DNA of 64,000 nt from Ancylobacter novellus (GCA_003241485.1 QFQD01000035.1:1-64000), one strand, 5' to 3'. Counted from the first letter of the stretch, positions 26,919-35,451 are shown. Made by a program: numbers and translations. Notes: a model not told the origin generated them from the sequence alone.

Positions 26919-27737
26919 ATGCGCAAGGGGCTCTCCTGGTTCAACGTCACCTCGATCGTGCTGGGATTTGCGTTCCTGTACATCCCGATCGTGCTGCTGG
27001 TGATCTACTCCTTCAATGCCTCGCGCCTCGTCACCGTGTGGGCCGGCTTCTCCACCCACTGGTATGGGCAGCTGCTGCAGAACGACCAGTTGCTCGACGC
27101 CGCCTGGGTGACGCTGCGCGTCGCCTTCATCACCGCCACGGTGGCGACGGCGCTCGGCACCATGGCGGCCATCACGCTCACGCGCTATGGCCGCTTCTAC
27201 GGCCGCACGCTGTTCTCGGGCATGATCTACGCCCCGCTTGTCATGCCGGAGGTCATCACCGGCCTGTCGCTGCTGCTGCTGTTCGTCGCCGTGGGCATTG
27301 ATCGCGGCTTCTGGACCATCACGCTGGCCCACATCACCTTCACCATGTGCTTTGTCTGCGTGGTGGTGCAGTCGCGCCTCGTGACCTTCGACCGCAGCCT
27401 CGAAGAGGCGGCGCTGGATCTCGGCTGCCCGCCCTTCAAGACCTTCTTCGTGGTGACGCTGCCGATCATCCTGCCGGCGGTGATTTCCGGCTGGATGCTG
27501 GCCTTCACCCTCTCGCTCGACGATCTGGTCATCGCCAGCTTCACCACCGGCCCCGGCGCGACCACGCTGCCGATGCGCATCTACAGCCAGGTGCGCCTCG
27601 GCGTGACGCCGGAGATCAACGCGATCTGTACCATCATGATCGGCATGGTGACGGTGATCGTGATCTTCGCCTCGATCATGACCAAGCGGCAGGAAATGGA
27701 GCGGCAGAAGGCCGAGCGGCTGGCGGCGGCGGGATAG
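26919..27737 (+). CDS. potI: Polyamine ABC transporter permease (PotI-like)
   Basis: A 272-residue second permease subunit. The EAA loop is SLEEAALDLGCPPFKTFFVVTLP, and ISGWMLAFTLSLDDLVIASFTTGPG is diagnostic of PotI/PotC. The ATG follows the potH stop directly (TAGATG), so translation is coupled. A cytoplasmic Lys/Glu-rich tail ends the protein. Confidence 0.93.
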   Translation: MRKGLSWFNVTSIVLGFAFLYIPIVLLVIYSFNASRLVTVWAGFSTHWYGQLLQNDQLLDAAWVTLRVAFITATVATALGTMAAITLTRYGRFYGRTLFSGMIYAPLVMPEVITGLSLLLLFVAVGIDRGFWTITLAHITFTMCFVCVVVQSRLVTFDRSLEEAALDLGCPPFKTFFVVTLPIILPAVISGWMLAFTLSLDDLVIASFTTGPGATTLPMRIYSQVRLGVTPEINAICTIMIGMVTVIVIFASIMTKRQEMERQKAERLAAAG

Positions 27738-27745
27738 GCGGCCTC

Positions 27746-28141
27746 GTGCTCTCCCACATCAATATCGGCATCGCCGATTTCCATCGCGCCTACAGCTTCT
27801 ATGCGCCCCTGCTCGCGGAGCTTGGCCTGCAGTTGAAATTCGCCGAGCCCGAAAAGCACTGGGCCGGCTGGATGCAGCCCGGCGTGGCGCGCCCGCTCTT
27901 TCTCATCGGCCGCCCCTATGATGGCGGCCCCGCCGCTCCGGGAAACGGCCAGATGGCCGCTTTTCTGGCGACCGATCGTCCCACGGTCGAGCGTGTGCAC
28001 GCGCTTGCCCTGCAGCTCGGCGGCACCGATGAGGGCGCGCCGGGCCTGCGCCCGCACTACCACGCGAATTATTACGGCGCCTATTTCCGCGATCCCGACG
28101 GCAACAAGCTGTGCGTGTGCTGTCACGATCCGGTGGCATGA
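27746..28141 (+). CDS. VOC superfamily (glyoxalase-like) protein
   Basis: A 131-residue single vicinal-oxygen-chelate domain: the N-terminal HINIGIADFHRAYSFYAPLLAELG and C-terminal YYGAYFRDPDGNKLCVCCH are typical. Such proteins are metal-dependent lyases, dioxygenases or thiol transferases; substrate unknown. It begins with GTG eight nt after potI, so it is probably the last gene of the transporter operon. The ending Cys-Val-Cys-Cys-His is notable, but common in this subgroup. Confidence 0.78.
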   Translation: MLSHINIGIADFHRAYSFYAPLLAELGLQLKFAEPEKHWAGWMQPGVARPLFLIGRPYDGGPAAPGNGQMAAFLATDRPTVERVHALALQLGGTDEGAPGLRPHYHANYYGAYFRDPDGNKLCVCCHDPVA

Positions 28142-28213
28142 GGCAGGCCTTGCTAGGTCTGTCCGCCTCCTGCGGCTAGACTTGGTGCGCGCCTCGAATC
28201 GGACCGCCCTGCC

Positions 28214-30070
28214 ATGCCTCTTCGCCTGCTGCCTCCCACCCTCGTCGACCGCATCGCCGCGGGCGAGGTGGTCGAGCGCCCGGCGGCGGCGCTGAAGGAG
28301 ATTGTCGAGAACGCGCTCGATGCCGGTGCCACCCGCATCGAGATCGTCATCGATGGCGGCGGGCGGCGCCTCATGCGCGTGACCGACGACGGTTGCGGCA
28401 TGAAGGCGGACGAGCTGGCGCTGGCGGTGGAGCGCCATGCCACCTCCAAGCTCGACGACGAGGACCTGCTCGCCATTTCCACCCTCGGTTTTCGCGGCGA
28501 GGCACTGCCCTCCATCGGCTCGGTGGCGCGGCTTTCCATCACCAGCCGGCCGCAAGGGGCCGAGGCCGCGCACGAGATCCGCGTCGAGGGCGGCGTCAAG
28601 TCGCCGGTGAAGCCGGCCGCGCTCGGCTTCGGTACGCGGGTCGAGGTGCGCGACCTGTTCTATGCGACGCCGGCGCGGCTGAAATTCCTCAAATCCGAGC
28701 GCGCCGAGACGGCAGCGGCTGTCGATGCGGTGAAGCGGCTGGCCCTCGCCCGCCCCGATGTCGGCTTCACCATCATCACCGACGACCGTGGACCCATCAC
28801 CTGGCCCGCGCGCGACGCCAATGCGGGCGGGCAGCGGGCGCGGATTGCCGATGTGCTGGGCCAGGACGTCGGCGCCAACGCGCTCGACGTCGACGGCAGG
28901 CGCGAGGGCGCGCGGCTCACCGGGCTGGCGGGACTGCCCACCTTTTCCAAGGCCAACTCCCTGTCGCAGTTCCTGTTCGTCAATGGGCGGCCCGTGCGTG
29001 ACAAGGTGCTGATCGGCGCCATCCGCGCGGCCTATGCCGATCTGCTGCCGTCCGATCGCCACCCCGTGACCGCGCTTTTCCTCGATCTCGACCCGCGCGA
29101 GGTCGATGTGAACGTGCATCCGGCCAAGACCGAAGTGCGCTTCCGCGACCCCGGCCTGATCCGCGCGCTGATCGTGCGCACGCTGATGGACGCGCTCACC
29201 GCCGGCGTGCCGCGCACCGCCTCCACCGCCGCCGACCGGCTGGCGCAGTTCGCGCGCAGCGATTTCACCCCGGGTTATCGCCCCGAGCCGCGCCCGGCCA
29301 ACTACGACTGGACACGCTCCTGGGCGATGCCGGACGCGACGACGACGGGGACGATGGCTTCGGGCTTTCACGAGGCGCCGGCCCGGTTCGACTTCGACGA
29401 GACGGGACCGGGTGCCGGTCTCGGCCTTGCCCTCGCGCCCGGCGCCGATGCGCGCGCGCACATGGCGGACGCCGCGATGCAGGTGATGGAGCGCCCACTC
29501 GGCGCCGCCCGCGCGCAGCTGCACGAGACCTACATCATCGCGCAGACGACTGACGGCGTCGTCGTGGTGGACCAGCACGCCGCGCATGAGCGCATCGTCT
29601 ATGAGAAGCTGAAGACCGCCATGGAGCGCGACGGCCTCGCCCGGCAGATGCTGCTGGTGCCCCTCGTCGTCGAGCTCGACCCGTCCGAGGCCGCGCGGCT
29701 GGCCGAGCGGGCGGGGCCGCTGGAAAAGCTCGGCCTCGTCATCGAGCCCTTCGGCCCCGGCGCGCTCCTTGTTCGCGAGGTGCCCGCGCTGCTCGGCGAT
29801 GCCGATGTAACGGCGCTGGTGCGCGAACTGGCCGAGCACGCCGCTGAATGGGACGACGCGCTGCCGCTGGAGCGGCGCCTCTTGCACATCGCCGCCACCA
29901 TGGCCTGCTACGGCTCGGTGAGGGCGGGGCGCCGGCTCAGGGTCGAGGAAATGAACGCGCTCCTGCGCGAGATGGAAGAGACGCCCAATGCCGCCCAGTG
30001 CAACCATGGCCGGCCGACATTCGTCACGCTGGCGCTGGCGGATATCGAACGCCTGTTCGCGCGCCGCTGA
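28214..30070 (+). CDS. mutL: DNA mismatch repair protein MutL
   Basis: A 618-residue GHKL ATPase. ATP-binding motifs: IVENALDAGATRIEI, VTDDGCGMK and STLGFRGEALPSIGSV. The C-terminal domain holds the metal-binding endonuclease motif DQHAAHERIVYE and CNHGRPTF, so this is the nicking type of MutL used in bacteria lacking MutH. A low-complexity linker (about 345-430) separates the two parts. It sits between polyamine genes with no evident functional link. Confidence 0.97.
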   Translation: MPLRLLPPTLVDRIAAGEVVERPAAALKEIVENALDAGATRIEIVIDGGGRRLMRVTDDGCGMKADELALAVERHATSKLDDEDLLAISTLGFRGEALPSIGSVARLSITSRPQGAEAAHEIRVEGGVKSPVKPAALGFGTRVEVRDLFYATPARLKFLKSERAETAAAVDAVKRLALARPDVGFTIITDDRGPITWPARDANAGGQRARIADVLGQDVGANALDVDGRREGARLTGLAGLPTFSKANSLSQFLFVNGRPVRDKVLIGAIRAAYADLLPSDRHPVTALFLDLDPREVDVNVHPAKTEVRFRDPGLIRALIVRTLMDALTAGVPRTASTAADRLAQFARSDFTPGYRPEPRPANYDWTRSWAMPDATTTGTMASGFHEAPARFDFDETGPGAGLGLALAPGADARAHMADAAMQVMERPLGAARAQLHETYIIAQTTDGVVVVDQHAAHERIVYEKLKTAMERDGLARQMLLVPLVVELDPSEAARLAERAGPLEKLGLVIEPFGPGALLVREVPALLGDADVTALVRELAEHAAEWDDALPLERRLLHIAATMACYGSVRAGRRLRVEEMNALLREMEETPNAAQCNHGRPTFVTLALADIERLFARR

Positions 30071-30094
30071 AGTCTGACATAGAGTGCCGGCACA

Positions 30095-31375
30095 ATGGCG
30101 TTGATTACCGATCACCCCAACAGCTGGTACGCCGCGACGGCGCATGAGCTGCCGCCCTACCCGCAGCTCACCGGCGTGGTGCGTGCCGATGTCTGCGTCA
30201 TCGGCGGCGGCTATACCGGGCTCTCCGCCGCGCTGCATCTGGCCGAGGCCGGGCTCCAGGTCGTGCTGCTGGAGGCCTCACGCGTCGGCTCCGGCGCTTC
30301 GGGCCGCAATGGCGGGCAGATCCATTCCGGCCAGCGCCGCGACCAGGACTGGCTGGAAGCCCGCGTCGGGCTCGACGATGCCAAGGCGCTGTGGAACATG
30401 GCGGAGGACGCCAAGGCGCTGCTGCATGCGCTCATCGCCCGCCATGGAATCGACTGCGACGTGCGCCCCGGCCTCATCGCCGCCGACCACAAACCGGCCT
30501 ATGTCGCCCACAGCCACGCCTATGCCCGCCGGCTGAACGAGGTCTATGGCTACGACAAGGCCGCGCCGCTCTCGCGCGAGGAGCTGCGTGCTCTGGTTGG
30601 CACCGACGTCTATTTCGGCGGCATGATCGATCATGGCGGCGGCCATCTGCATCCGCTCAACCTCGCGCTTGGACTGGCGAAGGCCGCGACCAAGGCCGGC
30701 GCCACGCTGTTCGAGCACTCGCGCGCGCGCTCCATCGAGGAGGCCGCCAAGGTGCGGGTGAACACGCCCAACGGGTCGGTGGAGGCCGACTGGGTGCTGG
30801 AATGCGGCGACGGGCTGCAGGACGGGCTGGACCGCCGCGTCGACAATTACGTCATGCCGATCGCCAATTACATCGCCGCCACCGCGCCGCTTGGCGCGCG
30901 GGCCAAGGCGATCATCACCAATGACGCGGCGGTGGCCGACAGCCGCTTCGTGGTCAATTACTACCGCATCTCGTCGGACGGCCGCCTGCTGTTCGGCGGC
31001 GGCGAGAGCTATACGCGCCGGCTGCGCGCCAATCCCGGCGCCTTCGTGCGCCCCTATATGCTGAAGATCTTCCCGCAGCTGGAGGACGTGCGCATCGACT
31101 ATGGCTGGGGCGGCATCCTCGGCATCACCATGAGCCGCATGCCCTTCGTGCGCAAACTCTCCCCGCGCGTGCTGACCGCCGCCGGCTATTCCGGCCAGGG
31201 CGTGATGCTGGCACCCTATTTCGGCATGCTGCTGGCGCGCGCCATCAAGGGCCAGCTCGGCGAGATGGACCTGCTCGCGCGCCTGCCGGTTCCGCCCTTC
31301 CCCGGCGGTCCGCTGATGCGCTGGCCGCTCCTGGTCGCGGGCCTGAGCTATTACGCTTTGCGCGACCGACTCTGA
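30095..31375 (+). CDS. puuB: Gamma-glutamylputrescine oxidase-like FAD enzyme
   Basis: A 426-residue DAO-family flavoprotein. The dinucleotide motif is VCVIGGGYTGLSAALHLAEAG (about 30-50), followed by GSGASGRNGGQIHSGQRRDQ, typical of PuuB/OrdL. C-terminal GYSGQGVMLAPYFGMLLARAI closes the FAD site. PuuB oxidises gamma-glutamylputrescine made by PuuA, and a puuA-like gene plus PotGHI lie within 7 kb. Start ATG 24 nt after mutL. Confidence 0.87.
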   Translation: MALITDHPNSWYAATAHELPPYPQLTGVVRADVCVIGGGYTGLSAALHLAEAGLQVVLLEASRVGSGASGRNGGQIHSGQRRDQDWLEARVGLDDAKALWNMAEDAKALLHALIARHGIDCDVRPGLIAADHKPAYVAHSHAYARRLNEVYGYDKAAPLSREELRALVGTDVYFGGMIDHGGGHLHPLNLALGLAKAATKAGATLFEHSRARSIEEAAKVRVNTPNGSVEADWVLECGDGLQDGLDRRVDNYVMPIANYIAATAPLGARAKAIITNDAAVADSRFVVNYYRISSDGRLLFGGGESYTRRLRANPGAFVRPYMLKIFPQLEDVRIDYGWGGILGITMSRMPFVRKLSPRVLTAAGYSGQGVMLAPYFGMLLARAIKGQLGEMDLLARLPVPPFPGGPLMRWPLLVAGLSYYALRDRL

Positions 31376-31384
31376 GGACAGGAA

Positions 31385-31909
31385 TTGCTGGAATATGAGA
31401 GCTGGGCGCGCGACGCGCTCGCCTTTGTCGAGGCGCATGGCCACCTTGCGCCCTATATCGCCGGCGCGCTCGCCTTCGGTGAATCGCTGGCGGTGATCTC
31501 GCTCATCGTGCCCGCCACGATCATCCTTCTCGGCATGGGCGCGCTGATCGAGGCCGGCGGCATCCCGCTGATGCCGGTATGGGCCGGGGCGACGGTGGGG
31601 GCGGCACTCGGTGACGCCTTGTCCTATTGGGTCGGGTTCCACTTCAAGCAGCACACCCGCAGGCTCTGGCCGTTCAGCCGGCATCCCGCCATGCTGGAGC
31701 GCGGCGAGCGCTTCTTCCAGCGCTTTGGCAGCTGGAGCGTGTTCATCGGCCGTTTCTTCGGACCGATCCGCGCGGTGATCCCGCTGGTGGCCGGCATGTT
31801 CGCCATGCCGCATTTCATCTTCCAGATGGCGAATATCGCGTCCGCCATGCTCTGGGCTTTCGTGCTGCTGGCGCCGGGTGCGGCGGTGATGAAATTCTGG
31901 GGCGGCTGA
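31385..31909 (+). CDS. DedA-family membrane protein
   Basis: A 174-residue protein with about four membrane helices. The DedA marks FGESLAVISLIVPATIILLGMGALIEAG and GRFFGPIRAVIPLVAGMFAMP (with the conserved G-R-F-x-G-P-x-R) are present. DedA proteins scramble or flip lipids and support envelope homeostasis. The start is TTG, 9 nt after the puuB stop, with AGGACAGGA just before; co-transcription is likely. Slightly shorter than typical 200-residue members. Confidence 0.85.
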   Translation: MLEYESWARDALAFVEAHGHLAPYIAGALAFGESLAVISLIVPATIILLGMGALIEAGGIPLMPVWAGATVGAALGDALSYWVGFHFKQHTRRLWPFSRHPAMLERGERFFQRFGSWSVFIGRFFGPIRAVIPLVAGMFAMPHFIFQMANIASAMLWAFVLLAPGAAVMKFWGG

Positions 31910-32012
31910 GGCGCCGGGGAGACGCGCGAGGGATGTGACGCCACATCAATTGTCAGTATTCTCCGCAGACGGAAAATACGCCGCGTGCTTCCCGACGACG
32001 AGATCACCGTGC

Positions 32013-32981
32013 ATGCCGCCCCAGGACCCAAGCCTACCCGTTGAGGAACACCCCGAACTGGAGCCGGAAACGCTGGCCGCGTTGCTGCTCCGCATGTTCG
32101 AGTTCTCGCCGGTCGCCATGCTGATTTCCACCACCGGGCCGGAGGCCCACCGCTACCTCAAGGCGAACAAGGCCTTTCTTGAGTTGTCGGGCTTCAGCTG
32201 GGAGGAAATCGCCGGGCAGGACATGACCGCCGCCGGGCCGGCCATCGACTCTCCCGCCCGCAACCGACGCCTGCGCCTGCTCGACGAGCAGGGCGGCTAC
32301 CGGCTGGAAGAGGTCGAGATCAAGCATGCCAGCGGGCGTATCGTCCACACGCTGGTGTCCTCGCAGCGCTCGATGATCAATGGCCTGACCTATGATTTCG
32401 ACGTGCTGCTCGACGTGTCCGATCTCGTGGCGCTGCAGAAGGAGCGCGAACAGCAGCTCGCCAGCGCCGCCCGCACGGACGGATTGACCGGCCTGCCCAA
32501 CCGCATGGCTTTCGATCTCAAGCTGGCCGAGCGCCTCGCTGCCGCCGGCACGGATACGCGCGTGGCGCTGGCGTTCATCGACCTCAACCGCTTCAAGCCG
32601 ATCAACGACCGATACGGCCACAGCATAGGCGACGAGGTGCTGCGGGAGCTGGCGGCACGTCTGCTGCAAAATTGCGAGCAGGATGAAGTTGCCGCCCGCA
32701 TCGGCGGCGACGAGTTCGCCATCATTCTCAACCTGCCCGCGGGAGAGACCTCGAGCCTCGCCGCGCGGCTGGGCGGCATCGCCGCCGCGGTGTTCAGGCC
32801 GATCGCTATTGCCGAGGGAACGCTGCTTCAGGTGGGAGCGGCGATCGGCGTCGGCATACAGACGCGGGCGCACGACAGGGAGGCAGACTTGCTGCAGCTC
32901 GCCGACCGGCAAATGTACATCGCCAAGGCGACAGGAGAGCCCGTCTGCATCCGCATGGCAACGACGGATGAGGCCGGGTGA
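32013..32981 (+). CDS. PAS-GGDEF diguanylate cyclase
   Basis: A 322-residue cytoplasmic signalling protein. A PAS domain (about 28-145) precedes a GGDEF domain (about 160-315). The active site RIGGDEFAI is intact, so it should make cyclic di-GMP. The inhibitory I-site RxxD, expected five residues before GGDEF, reads CEQD, so product inhibition is probably lost. No membrane segment or receiver domain. A GTG at 31935 is an alternative start, but the sequence 31935-32012 looks more like a promoter region (TTGTCA 31950-31955). Confidence 0.88.
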   Translation: MPPQDPSLPVEEHPELEPETLAALLLRMFEFSPVAMLISTTGPEAHRYLKANKAFLELSGFSWEEIAGQDMTAAGPAIDSPARNRRLRLLDEQGGYRLEEVEIKHASGRIVHTLVSSQRSMINGLTYDFDVLLDVSDLVALQKEREQQLASAARTDGLTGLPNRMAFDLKLAERLAAAGTDTRVALAFIDLNRFKPINDRYGHSIGDEVLRELAARLLQNCEQDEVAARIGGDEFAIILNLPAGETSSLAARLGGIAAAVFRPIAIAEGTLLQVGAAIGVGIQTRAHDREADLLQLADRQMYIAKATGEPVCIRMATTDEAG

Positions 32982-33069
32982 GGGGTTGCGTGAAGAAAGT
33001 TGATTCCGCGCGGGCGCCGAACGGCTGATGAGGCTGGAATCGCGGGAGCGGCAGGTAGCTCGGCGCGTA

Positions 33070-33306
33070 TTACTCGGCGGCTTCCTTGGGCGGCGTGTTC
33101 GACGGCTGCTTCTCGCGCCGCGCCTTGGCGGGGATGACGAGATCGAACTCGGCGAGTTGCTCCTTGGTGGGCCAGGTCATGTCCTTGTCCCAGGCCCAAT
33201 GCGCACGGATTTCCTCGTCCGACATGGCGTCGAACTTGGACCAGTCAAACTCCTTTGCGAGACGATACGCCTCTTCCAACTGCTTCTTGGTAGGCACGCC
33301 GTTCAT
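33070..33306 (-). CDS. brnA: BrnA-like antitoxin, short
   Basis: A 78-residue protein following brnT and overlapping it by 62 nt. The segment EFDWSKFDAMSDEEIRAHWAWDKD matches the N-terminal part of BrnA antitoxins. The protein then ends with a Lys/Pro tail where the family normally has a ribbon-helix-helix DNA-binding domain, and no such domain is encoded in any frame just downstream. It may still neutralise BrnT through its N-terminal part. Start at 33306 assumed; no strong Shine-Dalgarno sequence. Confidence 0.65.
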   Translation of the reverse strand: MNGVPTKKQLEEAYRLAKEFDWSKFDAMSDEEIRAHWAWDKDMTWPTKEQLAEFDLVIPAKARREKQPSNTPPKEAAE

Positions 33307-33559
33307 CCCGGTGCGCGACACGAAAGGAAATGATCCGGCGACGCTCGCCTTCCCAAATCCACACGCAGAATAACACACGGCCTTCCAATTCGGCCATGGT
33401 TTCGAAGCGCGTCTCGCCGACAGGTGATTTCGGCGAGACGTCCTCAATACGTGGCCGGCCATCGAAGAGACCGGCCGCCATGATGAACGGCAAATCGCGT
33501 TCAGCGCGATTTGCCGCGTCCTTGTTATCGTCCCACTCGAAGTCGTCCGTCTCGCCCAT
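33245..33559 (-). CDS. brnT: BrnT-family ribonuclease toxin
   Basis: A 104-residue BrnT toxin (RelE-like fold). The family marks FEWDDNKDAANRAERDLPF at the start and RIISFRVAHRDERRAYQEA at the end are both present, including the basic catalytic-type residues. BrnT cleaves RNA and is held by BrnA. The ATG at 33559 has CGGAGA about 8 nt upstream. The upstream non-coding sequence is AT-richer than the surroundings and contains an inverted repeat (33643-33677). Confidence 0.82.
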   Translation of the reverse strand: MGETDDFEWDDNKDAANRAERDLPFIMAAGLFDGRPRIEDVSPKSPVGETRFETMAELEGRVLFCVWIWEGERRRIISFRVAHRDERRAYQEAVGRGVSSRKGV

Positions 33560-33642
33560 CAGGGCGTCTCCGTGAATCGCTGCAACCTTAAAATGATAAG
33601 TTGTCGAGACTCGCGGCGCCGACTCTGATGAGGTGCATCCCC

Positions 33643-33677
33643 GATATTCACTCAAACTGTGTATTGATGTGAATATC
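33643..33677. promoter_or_regulatory. 9-bp inverted repeat upstream of brnT
   Basis: GATATTCAC (33643-33651) and GTGAATATC (33669-33677) form a perfect inverted repeat with a 17-nt spacer, between the end of ilvC and brnT. Likely an operator for the toxin-antitoxin unit; a hairpin role for the ilvC transcript is less likely as the stem is AT-rich and the loop long. Confidence 0.45.
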
Positions 33678-33698
33678 AAAGATTTTGCTTGACGAACT

Positions 33699-34681
33699 TC
33701 AGTTCTTCGCCTTGTCGACCAGCTTGTTCTTGCCGATCCACGGCATCATGCCGCGCAGCTTGGCGCCGACTTCCTCGATCTGGTGGCTGTCGTTCAGTAT
33801 TCCTGCATCCACTCCGAGGTGAACTTGCCCGTCTGAATGTCCTTCAGGACGCGCTTCATCTCGGCCTTGGTCTCGTCGGTGATGATGCGCGGGCCGGTGA
33901 CGTACTCGCCCCACTCGGCGGTGTTGGAGATCGAGTAGTTCATGTTGGCGATTCCGCCCTCATAGATGAGGTCGACGATCAGCTTCACTTCGTGCAGGCA
34001 CTCGAAATAGGCCATCTCCGGCGCGTAGCCGGCTTCCACCAGCGTCTCGAAGCCGGCGCGGATCAGCTCGACAAGGCCGCCGCACAGGACGACCTGCTCG
34101 CCGAACAGGTCGGTCTCGCACTCTTCCTTGAAGGTGGTCTCGATGATGCCGGAGCGGCCGCCGCCGACGCCCGAGGCGTAGGACAGGCCGAGGTCGAGCG
34201 CGTTGCCCGAGGCGTCCTGATGCACGGCCACGAGGCACGGCACGCCGCCGCCCTTCTCATATTCGCCGCGCACGGTGTGGCCGGGGCCCTTCGGCGCGAT
34301 CATCAGCACGTCGACGGTCGCCTTCGGCTCGATCAGGCCGAAATGCACGTTGAGGCCGTGGGCGAAGGCGATGGCCGCACCGTCGCGGATGTTGGGGGCG
34401 ATCTCGTCGCGGTAGATATCGGCCTGCAGCTCGTCCGGGGTGGCCATCATCATCAGGTCGGCCCACTTGGCGGCCTCGGCGACGGTCATCACCTTGAGGC
34501 CGTCGGCCTCGACCTTCTTGGCGGTCGCCGAACCCGGCTTCAGGCCGATGGCGATGTCCTTGGCGCCGGAATCGCGCAGGTTCAGCGCATGGGCGCGGCC
34601 CTGCGAGCCATAGCCGATGATGGCGACCTTCTTGCCCTTGATCAGGTTCACGTCGGCGTCGCGATCGTAATAAACGCGCAT
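33699..34681 (-). pseudogene. ilvC: Ketol-acid reductoisomerase gene, frame broken near the 3' end
   Basis: Class I ketol-acid reductoisomerase (valine, leucine, isoleucine synthesis). The first 295 codons (34681-33794) are intact: NADPH motif GYGSQGRAHALNLRDSG, KGPGHTVRGEYEKGGGVPCL, and the active-site region YFECLHEVKLIVDLIYEGG and YSISNTAEWG. The frame then stops right after SEWMQEY (TGA 33794-33796). The normal C-terminus (IEEVGAKLRGMMPWIGKNKLVDKAKN) follows in another frame and ends at 33699. The region is 983 nt; the usual 339-residue protein needs 1020, so 37 nt are missing. Either a true deletion or an assembly error. The truncated protein would lose about 44 residues of the knotted domain. 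Confidence 0.85.
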
Positions 34682-34697
34682 GGGGTGTCTCCTTATG

Positions 34698-35360
34698 TCA
34701 CGCGTTGGTCTGGTGCCGGCCCGGCGCATTGGCGTCCGTGCCGTAGAGAGTGAGAAACTGGTCGGTGGCGCGCGCGGCATCGCGCTCGATCTCACGCGGC
34801 CCGAGGTTCAGCGCATCGCCGAGCAACAGGCGGATCTGCACGTCGCGCCCGACAAGGCCGAGAAAGCTGCGGAACGCCGTCTCGGTGTCGTCGAAATCAA
34901 TGAGCCCCGCCTCGCGCCCGGCCTCGAACATGGGCTTCAGCCGCTCGCCGATGGCAAAGCGCCCATTCGCCAGCATGATGGCGCCGAGCGTACCGCCGCG
35001 GGCGCCGGCCTGCGCGATGGCGAAGCGGTTGAGCGCGATCGAGGTCGGGCTGGAGATGACCGTGAGCCAGTTGACGGCGAAGCGGATCAGGCTGTCGCGC
35101 AGGGCCAGCGCATCGAGCCGCGTGCGGTCGTAATTGCCGGCCCGCACCTTGGAGGCCTGCCAGCGCACCGTTGCGCTCAGAAGGCCATCGCGGTCGCCGA
35201 ACCATTTGTACAGGCTTTCCTTGGAGCAGCTGGCGCGACGCGCGACGGCGGTCATCGTCAGGTCGCCACCCTGCTCCACCATCAGTGCGAGCACGGCGTC
35301 GAGAACGGCCTGCTGCCGCTCTGTCAGCGTCTCGCTGCTCTGGTCGGAATGCGTCCCCAT
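34698..35360 (-). CDS. TetR-family transcriptional regulator
   Basis: A 220-residue TetR regulator. The helix-turn-helix is LTMTAVARRASCSKESLYKWFGDRDGLLSATV (about 33-65). The C-terminal part matches TetR regulators with an AefR-like ligand domain (ALNRFAIAQAGARGG). It ends 16 nt before ilvC and runs in the same direction, so the two may form one unit. A perfect palindrome 19 nt before its start (35379-35393) is the likely autoregulatory operator. Confidence 0.88.
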   Translation of the reverse strand: MGTHSDQSSETLTERQQAVLDAVLALMVEQGGDLTMTAVARRASCSKESLYKWFGDRDGLLSATVRWQASKVRAGNYDRTRLDALALRDSLIRFAVNWLTVISSPTSIALNRFAIAQAGARGGTLGAIMLANGRFAIGERLKPMFEAGREAGLIDFDDTETAFRSFLGLVGRDVQIRLLLGDALNLGPREIERDAARATDQFLTLYGTDANAPGRHQTNA

Positions 35361-35378
35361 CGGCCTCGAAATGTCCGT

Positions 35379-35393
35379 ACCGTACGTTACGGT
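35379..35393. promoter_or_regulatory. Palindromic operator upstream of the TetR gene
   Basis: ACCGTA-CGT-TACGGT, a perfect 6-bp inverted repeat with a 3-nt centre, just upstream of the TetR-family gene. Size and place fit a TetR operator that would control both this gene and the ilvC copy behind it. Confidence 0.6.
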
Positions 35394-35451
35394 TCTCTCC
35401 TACATGAGGGTTCCGTCCTCCGCAAGCGATCCGAGCGCGGCGCCGCGTAAA

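Noticed and set aside
27581..30238. Open frame of 885 codons opposite mutL
   Set aside because: Antisense shadow of mutL and potI; low-complexity Arg/Gly/His composition and no domain.
24820..31375. The polyamine cluster as a horizontally acquired island
   Set aside because: GC content and codon usage look like the neighbours, and there is no integrase, tRNA junction or repeat at its borders.
31935..32012. Longer N-terminus of the GGDEF protein from a GTG
   Set aside because: The extra 26 residues have no family similarity and the DNA is AT-richer, resembling a promoter region.
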